Shown here one piece after another: positions 54,935 to 64,000 of a stretch of 64,000 bases of DNA. The position numbers were made by a program, and so were the translations under genes. The DNA comes from Platycnemis pennipes (lineage: Eukaryota; Arthropoda; Insecta; Odonata; Platycnemididae): the NCBI GenBank assembly GCA_933228895.1, contig OW121854.1:12031131-12095130 (forward strand), written 5' to 3'. Each line of letters begins with the position of its first letter. Within the stretch, counting starts at the first letter, position 1. The notes below the pieces were generated by a model. That model ran no database searches. It worked only from the letters and a program-made list of their open reading frames with translations, and was not told where the DNA came from.

Positions 54935-56182
54935 ACCCCCTGGCATTGGTATTGAGATTGGCCCAGGGTAAAAGTACTTTCCCCAGGCTTCGGATTTTTC
55001 GCTAACACGTCTGCCTGTATAAAAGTAATAAGTTATAGTTTTCACCATTCGATACTGTAAACGATACTACTTTGTTACAAATGTGACGATTATCGATTGG
55101 AGGATCTTCCAAGCAAGACGGTGCACCGAATAAGTAGCAGAACATGCTTCACATTCTACTTGCGTATACAGTTATACAAGATTAATGCATAAAAGGTCAC
55201 AATTACAAAGATAAAAATAGATTATTTTAGGTCACAAACGTTTTTATGACTTAATATTTCATGTCATATCCAAGGACTGCTACCAAAAATGGTTTATATT
55301 TAGTTATATATTCTCTCGGAATTTATTTATATTTCTTCCAACGTCCAAATGCATCAAGAGCTAGCAGAAACATTTGTGACATTGTGGTTTTTTTGCATCG
55401 AATTGTAAAACTTGGAACTTATTTTCTTTTCTTTTATTTATAGCAGACATATTTGTCATTAATCGTTGAAGTATTAAATTCACGGAAACGTTTCGACACA
55501 GTCGCAAATACTTCCGTGGTTTTTCTTTCAGTTTCTGGTGCCGAAGTGTTTTATCTGATTTTGGTCCACTTAAAACACCGTTTTTTGAGGACTCTGAAAG
55601 CTGTCGAACCACTGCATATATCCTGCCCCCTTCGGCGAAAGAATTGGCGATGGAATCCTAATTACTGGCCACAATAAAGTGTTCAATTGTACAAAAATAT
55701 GAATTGGAATTTTTAGCTTTTGCCATGAAACACGAGCGCGGCTGGTTGAGAAGCACTATTGAAATACTGATCATTTTAATTGCATGGAATGCGCTACTTT
55801 TCATTTTCCTTGCCCCCATATTAAAGCCAATTCTCTCGCCTCCCCTTATTTGAGCTGATTGTACTTGTTTGTATGTGTTTTTCCCTCCATATTGTCTTGT
55901 ACCCACGAAAGAGGGATATTTTCCTGTGTGATCTTCCCTAATGTCCCCCCACCAACTTCGTCGATTGACCGTTCTACGCGTGTAACTCGAGACAGCCGAC
56001 CATAATATTCTATGCTGCGATGCTTTCTCTCCTGTCAATTACCTCCTCATTCCAATTTATGAATGGGTTCCGGTGAATTAAACGATTTTGTACTCTAATG
56101 ACGTTGTCGATTACCGAGGACATTATCACTCACCGGCAAAAATTACTGTGAACAACATTTACGTGTCAAGGAAAAGTTTCTG
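54935..56182. other. 1.2-kb AT-rich block without recognised feature
   Basis: Several open frames of 60-126 codons occur on both strands. An 83-codon basic minus-strand frame (55612-55361; RHQKLKEKPRKYLRLCRNVS) has a protein-like look but no recognisable family. No repeats shared with the window. Confidence 0.35.
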
Positions 56183-56641
56183 TTAACTTAAGGAAAAGTC
56201 GTTGAAAATTGGCAACAGACTTTCATTCCTTCGCGATGAAATAGAAGGTTTTCTCCTTAAAGAAGGAATTTTCAGAATAAGGAGAGCTTCGATCTGTATT
56301 GAATTACAAACTGTGGAGGGATATGTGTCGAAGAAATGATATATTTCAGCAATAATGTTTTTACTTTCTTTAACTTTCCACATTCTGTTATTCGTACTTT
56401 CATTATTGCCCTGACTGCAATATGGGTGGTTAAAATCCTTTAAGTCTGTCAGGTTCTCTATCAGAAAATTGTGCTCTTGGAGAGCAATGCTAATGTTGAA
56501 AAATGGTGAACTTTTATTTTTGTTGCAATTAGTGCATGCGCACCATTTCTTCCCAGGTTTTCGCTCGTTACGAAATGAGTGACTTTTTAATTCATTTTCA
56601 GTTACACTGTGAATTAGACGTGAAGGTGCTTGATTAATCAT
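56183..56641 (-). CDS. Hypothetical 152-codon frame, unrecognised
   Basis: The longest frame in the window outside known mobile elements. It includes RKPGKKWCACTNCNKNKSSP, LTDLKDFNHPYCSQGNNEST and VKESKNIIAEIYHFFDTYPS. Four cysteines (WCACTNC, PYCSQ) could suggest metal binding, but spacing fits no family I know. It starts two bases from the B2 LINE tail at 56643, so a promoter or upstream exon is not evident. Chance or a relic of a mobile-element protein is possible. Confidence 0.2.
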   Translation of the reverse strand: MINQAPSRLIHSVTENELKSHSFRNERKPGKKWCACTNCNKNKSSPFFNISIALQEHNFLIENLTDLKDFNHPYCSQGNNESTNNRMWKVKESKNIIAEIYHFFDTYPSTVCNSIQIEALLILKIPSLRRKPSISSRRNESLLPIFNDFSLS

Positions 56642-57601
56642 TATCTACATCTACATCTACATAATACCCTGCAAGCCACCACAAGGGTGTGTGGCAGGGG
56701 GTGATTGCTCACCAAACATGCACTACATATCATGCATAAAAAAGGAATAGTATTAATATAGTAGTCAGAACTACACTATTTAAAAAAGATAGAAATTGCA
56801 AAGCAAACATGCAAAAACATTCTGTTAGTAGGGTTAGCTTTAAGTACTCATACCAACATGCAGCTACCAATGCTATTCATTGCTACTCTCCGATAGGACA
56901 TATTTACCGTTATTCGTATCTCTAATTGTGCGAGGGAAAAAGGACATTTTGAATCGGTCAGTTCGGCAATCAATTTCTCTAACTTTATGATTATGGTCCA
57001 GTCTGCCATAGTAAGTTGGGGTTCGTAAAATATTTTTAACATCATCACTGAAAATATTGCCTTGGAATTTGTGGAAGAGATTAAGTCTAAATTTCAACCT
57101 GCGATCTGACAATGATTCCCATTTCAATTCATTTAATAGACTGGTTACGCTAATATAATTATCGTATCGTCCCTTTACAAATCTTGCCGATCTTCGCTGC
57201 ACACGTTCAAATTCATTACTTATACCGATTTCGTAGGGATCCCATACACTGGCAGCATATTCCAAATGAGGTCTAACAAGGGAAAAGTAGCTGATTTCTC
57301 GTACATGATCGTCACATTTACCCAATACTCTTTTAATGAAACCCAGTTTGCGATTGGCTTGACCCATTATTTCACGAATGTGTTTACCCCAGGAAAGATC
57401 ATTTGTCAGTCTTATTCCAAGATATTTAATGGATTCCACGTTTGTTAATTCATTATTACTTATTTTGTAAGTGGTAGGAGGAGAGCTATTCTTTTTCCAA
57501 AAATTCATTACAAGACATTTCTTAAAGTTTAATTCTAACTGCCATGTATCACACCAAGTTTCAATTGCTTGTAGGTCAATATTTAAATTTATCCTGATCA
57601 C
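56642..57601 (-). mobile_element. Family B2 LINE with intact C-terminal frame
   Basis: Minus strand; tail TCTACATCTACATCTACATA, hairpin CACCACAAGGGTG, and the longest unbroken family-B frame. Truncated at LNIDLQAIETWCDTW. Likely the youngest copy in the window. Confidence 0.9.
56873..57601 (-). pseudogene. B2 LINE ORF2 C-terminal part, 242 codons open
   Basis: Uninterrupted from the RT thumb to the natural stop. Residues ~8-33 DLQAIETWCDTWQLELNFKK; ~52-66 ELTNVESIKYLGIRL; ~70-85 LSWGKHIREIMGQANR; ~105-125 SYFSLVRPHLEYAASVWDPY; ~135-148 RVQRRSARFVKGRY; ~165-178 ESLSDRRLKFRLNLF; ~200-240 LRTPTYYGRLDHNH and DCRTDRFKMSFFPRTIRDTN. It is a fragment because polymerase motifs are cut off, but every codon downstream is intact, which suggests recent insertion. 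Confidence 0.85.
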
Positions 57602-57977
57602 TCAGACGACAAAAATTTTGAACCTGCCGTCTAATTAAAATGAATTATTTGTTAATTGAGGAATAATTGCCATGATTCCATCAAACATGGCGTACAGATG
57701 AATGGTGGTGGATGACGTAGCTCTACTTTTTCCAGTACTCTTTAAGGGGTCAGCCATTTGCTATTGTGTCCGCTTTGCGAATCTCGTCATTGAATTCGCA
57801 AAAAAAAACCTCCGCAAGTACTGCGGTTATCATCTACCGGTAAAAATGATCCGAATCACTTATTATATCAGGTTGCGGTCTTCCAGTTGTGGTATACCAA
57901 CCCTCATTGATTGAGAAATTATTTCGTCGGTTTGATTTATGTAGACGCATCGATTTTTTTAAATAAGGGAATTGTAT
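57602..57977. other. Spacer, nothing recognised
   Basis: About 375 bp between a B2 and a B5 copy; no feature supported. Confidence 0.3.
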
Positions 57978-59010
57978 ATAGATCTACATCCACGCAGAAC
58001 CCTGACAGCCACCGCGAAGGTGTGTGACAGGGGGTGAAAATCACCATACGTGCTCTAAGACATGCATGTAAGAGCTACAATGATACGACTACATGGAAAC
58101 AAGTTAGATATATGAGACACGTGCCACTATATGGCTAGTGTCTACTTAGTTACGATGTGATTTAATGGTTAGAAAGGTTTGATCTAACTATATTTATATA
58201 TATTTCCATAGCATGCATAGATTAGTAATATGCTTCATGCACTACAGGCTACTCTGACAATATTTCACCTATCTATCCCTTTGGTACGTTGCCTATTGTG
58301 CTCTGTTATGGTACGCGGGAAAAATGATATTTTAAATCTATCGATACGGCAATCTATCTCTCTAACCTGATCAAACCTAGCATAATACACAGGGGTTCTT
58401 AATGTATATCTAACGTTATCTGTTAATAAATCAGCTTCGAATTTACTTAAAAGGTTTAACCCAAATTTTAACCTGCGTTCTGAAAGTAATTCCCATCATA
58501 GTTTTTCTATCAAAGTTGTAACACTTATACAATTATCACAACGGCCTTTTAAGAAACCTAGCGGATCTCCTTTGCACACGCTCTGATTCTTTGATCATAT
58601 CTTCCTCGTACTGATCCCATGTATGTATGTACTAGCGGCGTATTCTAAATGAGGCCTGACAGGTGTAAAATAGCTTCTTTCTCGTACTCTCTCATCGCGT
58701 TTGCGTAGAACCCTTTTTACGGATCGTAATCTACTGTTTGCTACACTAGTATTCCCCTTAGACGTTTTGGTGTCATGGTGACGGCGTAGTATTCAATATA
58801 TTCTACGTTAGATATTTTATCGTCTTTGATGTAATAATTATTTCGGCGGAAGTTTTACTTTTTTCCAAAAGTTCACTATCGCGAATTTCTTCAAATTAAA
58901 TTCTAGCTGCCAAAACACACCAATTATCAATCGCATTAAAATCCTTTTCTTAAGAATGACTTTCCTCTTTATCCCTAACTTCCTTATACACTAGTGCATC
59001 ATCTTTTTTA
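57978..59010 (-). mobile_element. Family B5 LINE, old divergent copy
   Basis: Minus strand; tail AGATCTACATCCACGCAGAA, hairpin CCCTGACAGCCACCGCGAAG, a different 3' UTR, then decayed coding sequence (YYVRFDQVRE-like, LNLLSKFEADL-like, EYAASTYIHGI-like), extending to DDALVYKEV-like near 58985-59005. Many stops and shifts. It retains the hairpin despite overall divergence. Confidence 0.7.
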
Positions 59011-59126
59011 GTTTAAGTTTAGGTTTGTTCACTTCCATGCCTGTTAAATCATTAAATTTCATGCCTTGAGGAAATGTCTTCTTCTCCTCATCGGAAGGTT
59101 GGTATCGCCGAGGCCCTGAAATGGAT

Positions 59127-59790
59127 TCATCTACATCTATATCTACACGATACCCTGCAAGCCACCGCGAGGGCGTGTGGCAGGGGGTGAAGATCACCAA
59201 GCATGCACTACTAACATGCAAACAAGCAACTAAAGTGTCTCATGCAACTAGATTGTTAGTATCTATAGTATATAAGGGATTAATGCATGCATCATGCACT
59301 ACAGAATACTCTAAACATTTCTCCTACCTATCCCTTTCCTATGCTGCCTATTCTTTTCTCTTATAGTACGGGGGAAAAATGCCATTTTGAATCTATCTGT
59401 ACGACAATCTATCTCCCTAATCTTATTTGGCTGGTCGAATCTAGCATAATACGCTGGTGTTTTTAATATGTGCCTAACATTTTCAGTAAAGCTATCCGAT
59501 TGAAAATTCTCTAATAGATTCAATCTGTACTTTAACCTACGCTCTGATAACGATTCCCACCCTAATTCTTTTATTAATTCTGCAACGCTACTAAACCTAT
59601 CGTAACACCTTTTAAGGAACCTAGCTGCTCTATGCTGCGCACTGTCTAGTTCTCTGATCAAACCTAATTCATTAGGATCCCATACATTGGCTGCATACTC
59701 AAGGTGGGGCCTAACTAGTGAAAAATAGCATCGCTCTTTTGTCTTCTCATCACATTTCCCAAGTACTCTTTTTATAAATCCTAGCATTCA
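59127..59790 (-). mobile_element. Family B1 LINE, 5'-truncated copy with intact end
   Basis: Minus strand; tail CATCTACATCTATATCTACA. A 158-codon frame (59787-59311) runs unbroken from MLGFIKRVLGKCDEKTKERC through YFSLVRPHLEYAANVWDPNE to GIGRRNV. Truncated at the RKLGF segment. Confidence 0.85.
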
Positions 59791-60248
59791 TTTGTCCCTC
59801 GAGGATACTCGATGTTTGTGCGCTTTTTACTTTGGTTACGTAGCGAGCACGTGATATGTTTGTGGTATATTTTACTCGGGTCAAAAGTAGACGTCCCGTT
59901 AACCTCCCCGAAACTATTATTATCGTGTTTTCATTCAGTGTGTGCTCGGCGAATTAATCTGATGACGTGGGAGAGTGTGTTGGTCACGTTCAGAGAGCGC
60001 TTCTTCGCTTTAATTCGGGCTCTACGATGCTCACTGCGATTCCGAAGTTGTGTTCTTTCAGTATGGCGTCGAACGATTTAATGCAAGGATTTGTGCTGCT
60101 TGTCAATACTTAGGAATCAGATTTGACCAAAATTATTCTTGTTCCATTTAACATCGTGTTTGATCTGATCTAGAAGATATTTCGCTGTAAATCGCATATA
60201 TTTTAGAAGTAATACGATTATCCTCAACATTTTATATCATGTACAACA
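59791..60248. other. Spacer, nothing recognised
   Basis: About 460 bp. An 89-codon plus-strand frame lies here without motif; composition is mixed and slightly leader-like. Confidence 0.3.
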
Positions 60249-61022
60249 GCATCTACGTCTGCATCTACATAATACCCTGCAAACCACCTCAAAGGTGTGT
60301 GGCAGGAGGTGAATTCTCACCAAACGTGCACTACATATCATGCATAAAAAAGGATTAGTATTAATATGCTGTTCTAAGCTGCACTATTTAAAAAAGATAA
60401 AAATAGCAAAGCAAACATGCAAAAACATGCTGTTAGTTGGGTTAGCTTCAAGTCCTTATACCAACATGCAGCTACCAATGTTATCCATTACTACACTCGT
60501 ACTGGATATATTTACCGTTATTCATATCCCTAATAGTACGAGTAAAAAAGGACATTTTGAATCTGTCAGTTCGGCAATCAATTTCTCTAATTTTGTGATT
60601 ATGGTCCAGTCTACCATAATAATTTGGGGTTACTCAAAATATTTTTATCATCATCACTGAAAATATGGTATTGGAATTTGTTTAAGAGGTTAAGTCTAAA
60701 ATTCAACCTGCGATCTGACAATGATTCCCAATTTAATTCATTTAATAGACTGGTTTCGCTAATAAGGTTATCGTACCGTCCCTTTACAAATCTTGCCGAT
60801 CTTCGCTGCACACGTTCAAGTTCATTATTTAGACCGATTTCGTAGGGATCCCATACACTGGCAGCATATTCCAAATGAGGTCTAACAAGGGAAAAGTGGC
60901 TGTTTTTTCGTACATGATCGTCAACTTTTACCCAGTACTCTTTTGACGAATCCCAGTTACGATTCGCTTGACTCATTATTTCACGTATGTGTTTACCCCA
61001 GGAAACATCATATGTCAGTCTT
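60249..61022 (-). mobile_element. Family B2 LINE, 5'-truncated copy
   Basis: Minus strand; tail CATCTACGTCTGCATCTACA, hairpin CACCTCAAAGGTG. The 121-codon frame (60976-60611) is intact through NLISETSLLNELNWES but frame is lost near 60640. It shares ETSLLNELNWESLSDRR and other variants with the copy at 5609, so these two are close relatives. Confidence 0.85.
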
Positions 61023-61519
61023 AGAATGTTAGCTCAGCATGTTACCATCGAAACCGCCGCAAAGGCACGTGAAGTCAGACGGCGGTTAACCAGTCGCGTG
61101 AATTGGTCGAGATACGAGAGGGAGTCGGACATATTGAAAGGGGTTCTAAAATTGCCCTCTTTTTCGGCGCATGGGGAGGGAGAAACTCTCGAATCTTCTC
61201 AACTCTCGTCGAGATCGACTTGTTGTTTCGACCACCATCGCTCTCAAGGCATTGGAAAACTTCCACCTATCTGGTGACTAATAGGTATATTATAATTACC
61301 TACATATTCTTTCTTAACAGATATAGACTCTATGATCGTGGATGACACAAAAATAAACCTTGTCCTTGTAATTTATGTTCTTCTTATTAATTTATTTTCT
61401 TAAGAAGTAGTACAGTCACGTTCACGATACAGGAACTTAATCAATCAACAACATATATATTATTACATCACCGTAACTTGGATACCTATCAACATAATTA
61501 TATCATATTTCATTTTGTT
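61023..61519. other. Spacer, nothing recognised
   Basis: About 500 bp; GC-richer in the first half (61030-61270) with open frames on both strands but no motif. Confidence 0.35.
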
Positions 61520-62197
61520 ATTGCACATATGAGAAATTTCGCACTCTTATAGTCCTATCACCACGAAGCCGAGAAAAAACCTGAATATTATAATTCGGAA
61601 ACCTAATTTTGGGAGCCTTCAAACACTTTTATAATTATATAGCACCAAAAGTTTTTATGCAACTACCTCAAGAATTATACTTATGCAATAACCAAGTGGT
61701 GTTTAAAAAGAAACTGATTAACTGGTTATATTCACAATAAGATATAGAAAGATATTTCATAACTTTAGCCTAAGACTCATTGCTCATTGTTGAAAGTTTC
61801 CATTTATTTATGTATGTACGATATAGTTATGTAAATGTAGTTTAGTAAATTTGCTCTATATATGTTGTTTTATATTTATTGAATTTGGATTGTACTGTAA
61901 AATATGTACCTGAATTAAATGTAACACATTAGGGATAAGAAGATTTTTTTTTAAATTTAAGGACAATTTAAATGTTCAAGGACACGATTTCTGTTTAGTT
62001 GCATAGCCCTCAATATTTTATTTTCGTAATTTCTCTTGTAACTGCCGCAAAACGTCATAATCAAGGAATACCAACCCCAACAGAGGAAGTTTCCTACAGT
62101 GTTGCCTAATTTCACTCTCTTTTTTGTTTATTTATTTAATTTTTTGTATCTGTTTTGAGAGAAATAAATGTTTATTACTATTATTATTACTATTAAT
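61520..62197 (+). mobile_element. 3' end of another LINE, (ATT)n tail
   Basis: Plus-strand remnant encoding IAPKVFMQLPQELYLCNN, QVVFKKKLINWLYSQ and a stop (61640-61740). A (A/G)PK.(F/W)..LP......FKKKL..WL ending is common at the C-terminus of many LINE proteins. An AT-rich 3' UTR leads to GAGAAATAAATGTTTATTAC and a TTATTATTA tail (62174-62197). Unlike family B it has no hairpin and no ATCTAC tail. Confidence 0.5.
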
Positions 62198-63351
62198 TCT
62201 TATTGATTGTCACTCTTGGATGACGAGTGAATAGTTTTACGCTCTCATTAATTGGTAGCTATACTTGCGTAAATAATAGCTTTCTTGAGATAATTTTGGC
62301 AGTCTTGAATTGATTTTGAAATCATATCATAGTGTCAACACAGGATCGGTGAGCGTTCATTTTAATTGTACCTCTGGGACGCTTCCCGGAGATACTGCTG
62401 CTGGAACATCCTTAGGAACTTCATCCTGAAAATCCTGAATTTCCAACCCTTTCCCAGACTCTCGCTGATGGGTTTAAAATTTGGTTTTTGGATGCTGCAA
62501 CTGCTAGGTCAAATCCTGACGTTTTTTTTGATCACGATTCCTTGAAGAGGACATCTTGGAAGTCCTAGCGTGAGAGGAGCCCGCACTCAGTCTTTGGGTG
62601 ACCCACTGCGTTCTCTTACGTGGCGTTATTCATGTCATGCACATAATTTTGGGATGGAATTATTTTTGCTACTTTGCCACTTATCCTATTTGACGTTGAC
62701 TATGTCTAGAAATATTTCAAATACTCCATGTTTATTCTCGATTCTTCTAAGTTGTTGGCTATAGTTGTAGTCGTCAGGGTAACTCTAATTTATCCTATGA
62801 TTTCTGCACGTTTGTGGTTATTGACGTTGGTGCATTTACTGATAGTTTTCTTCCGGTGAAGGTAGGTGTAAATAACATTAAATTCTTCTCACCGCACCCT
62901 AAATTTCACACGATGTCCCTCTTCAGCCCCTCATACCTCCCATCATTCCGTCCAAGCTACCCGTTCTTCTCCTCCCTCTTCCCCGCTTACCCTACGTTCT
63001 TCCCTCAATCACTTATCTCAAAACGCCATCCCCTTTTATTGCCTTTTCCATCCACACCTTCTGCCTTCTCCTAATTTCATCTATCAAATTTCTTTCCTCT
63101 CCTACCAATTATAGCACTTCATCATTCGTCTTCCTTTCGTACCACTCTACTTTCTCCATCCTTCTCCTCACCCACATCTCAAAAGCCACAAACAATCTAT
63201 ATCGCGCAGCGACTTAGAACATTGAGATGCAATGACATTCGATATTCAGTTTGTGTGAGAACTTTTATTTATTAATCAACCAATACGGGGTTCTTTGGAA
63301 TAAGGGACCACTTAGTCTCAGTAGTGGTCCAAAATAGTCTGTTATTAGTAT
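62198..63351. other. Spacer, C/T-rich in part
   Basis: About 1.15 kb. 62880-63180 is strongly pyrimidine-rich on plus. No gene or repeat family could be assigned. Confidence 0.35.
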
Positions 63352-63514
63352 CTAGATCTACATCTACATCTACACGATACCCTGCAAGCCACCGCGAGTG
63401 TGTGTGGCAGGGGGTGAAGATCACCAAGCATGCACTACTAACATGCAAACTAGCAACATTAGGGTCTCATGCAACTAGATTGTTAGTATCTATAGTATTT
63501 AAGGGATTAATACT
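63352..63514 (-). mobile_element. Family B1 LINE, 3'-UTR-only copy
   Basis: Tail TCTACATCTACATCTACACG, hairpin with CACCGCGAGTGTG (one stem base changed) and ~100 bp of 3' UTR up to AAGGGATTAATACTTACA. Confidence 0.85.
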
Positions 63515-63553
63515 TACACATACATATCTGCCTTCTATGTAGGACAATGCACC

Positions 63554-63780
63554 ACCCCTCTTAACATCAGAATCAACAATCACCGCGCTTCCTGTACTCC
63601 GTCATCCCCCCACTCATCCCTACACCTAAACACGCGTCCTCTCATTACGTGCTTTTCAATCAGTTTCCGTTATTTCCCTACCCCCTCAGATTCCGCCGTC
63701 AACCTGCACACCCTTGAGCTTACTTACATTCTGCTCCTCAGGGCATGCACCCCCCCTGGGCTCAATGTGTCATTTTAACA
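63554..63780 (+). pseudogene. Penelope-like GIY-YIG terminal fragment
   Basis: A plus-strand frame without start codon: FYVGQCTTPLNIRINNHRAS, then SDSAVNLHTLELTYILLLRA and CTPPGLNVSF before TAA. The YVGQ..xPLN.R.N.HR motif (GIY-YIG second half with the catalytic arginine) and the LxxxxPPGLN ending fit the endonuclease of Penelope-like elements. The middle is degenerate and the first half (GIY) is missing. Confidence 0.55.
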
Positions 63781-63811
63781 GACACTTGTACTCATTGTGA
63801 CTACAAAAGAC

Positions 63812-64000
63812 TGACACATGATCTTTCCTGGGGTAAACACATACGTGAAATAATGGGTCAAACGGATTGTAAACTGGGATTCGTCAAAAGAGTACTGGGT
63901 AAATGTGACGATCATGTACGATAAATCAGCTACTTTTCCCTTGTTAGACCTCATTTGGAATATGCTGCCAGTGTATGGGATCCCTACGAAATCGGTCTAA
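63812..64000 (+). mobile_element. Family B2 LINE, runs past the window end
   Basis: Plus strand from DLSWGKHIREIMGQ through KLGFVKRVLGKCDDHVR, a stop (TAA for Glu at 63924), then SYFSLVRPHLEYAASVWDPY and EIGL at the edge. The 3' end lies outside. Confidence 0.85.

Noticed and set aside
1..64000. CRISPR array or bacterial defence island
   Set aside because: No regularly spaced short direct repeats with unique spacers. Repeats are dispersed eukaryotic transposons and there are no operon-like gene clusters.

Overview
This is eukaryotic, AT-rich intergenic or intronic DNA that is dense in repeats. The repeat types (many 5'-truncated non-LTR retrotransposons, several MITE families, a tRNA-derived SINE, hAT, pogo/Tigger-like, piggyBac-like TTAA elements, a Helitron remnant and Penelope-like pieces) point to an arthropod, most likely an insect with a large genome. 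The species cannot be named from the sequence alone. No complete host gene, rRNA gene, CRISPR array or bacterial-style operon is visible.

The dominant component is one non-LTR retrotransposon clan, called family B here. It is CR1/Jockey-superfamily-like, with an FADD polymerase motif and a C-terminal domain of the LEYAASVWDP / RVQRRSARFVKGRY type. About 25 pieces lie on both strands. Almost all share a 3' end made of a conserved stem-loop and an ATCTAC-repeat tail, and they differ in 5' truncation. At least five subfamilies (B1 to B5) can be told apart by 3' UTR and protein. A second, RTE-like LINE is present as broken pieces (4300-5090, 6843-8306, 25850-27005 and smaller bits), and a third LINE with an (ATT)n tail ends near 62197.

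DNA-transposon-derived families, named here, are: A, a ~540-bp MITE with AATGGGG termini, six copies; T, a 2.25-kb terminal-inverted-repeat element at 8421-10673 with an internal 171-bp tandem repeat, which splits a LINE; J, an 805-bp CAGGG element with a 5-bp target duplication; F, G and C, three MITE families whose termini share a TTAA GGWGGYT-like start; H, a ~285-bp MITE with long inverted ends; a pogo/Tigger-like element at 53155-54182; and a hAT remnant near 11171-12449. A Helitron helicase C-terminus (33653-34240) and GIY-YIG endonuclease ends of Penelope-like elements (21815-22214, 33490-33590, 63554-63780) complete the set. Nested insertions (SINE into B1, SINE into pogo-like, B2 into H, T into B1, A next to RTE and Helitron sequence) give a relative chronology.

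Signs of host genes are few: a convincing 51-bp candidate micro-exon with strong splice sites on + (19089-19139), a GC- and CpG-rich block (about 46990-48570) ending in a strong splice donor after a short signal-peptide-like reading frame (48318-48419), and coding-like GC-rich patches at 6478-6783. The window most likely consists of large introns or gene-flanking DNA filled by transposons. I found no convincing new multi-gene system. The most unusual structures are element T, the 1.66-kb inverted pair of C elements, the shared TTAA termini and the conserved LINE 3' hairpin.
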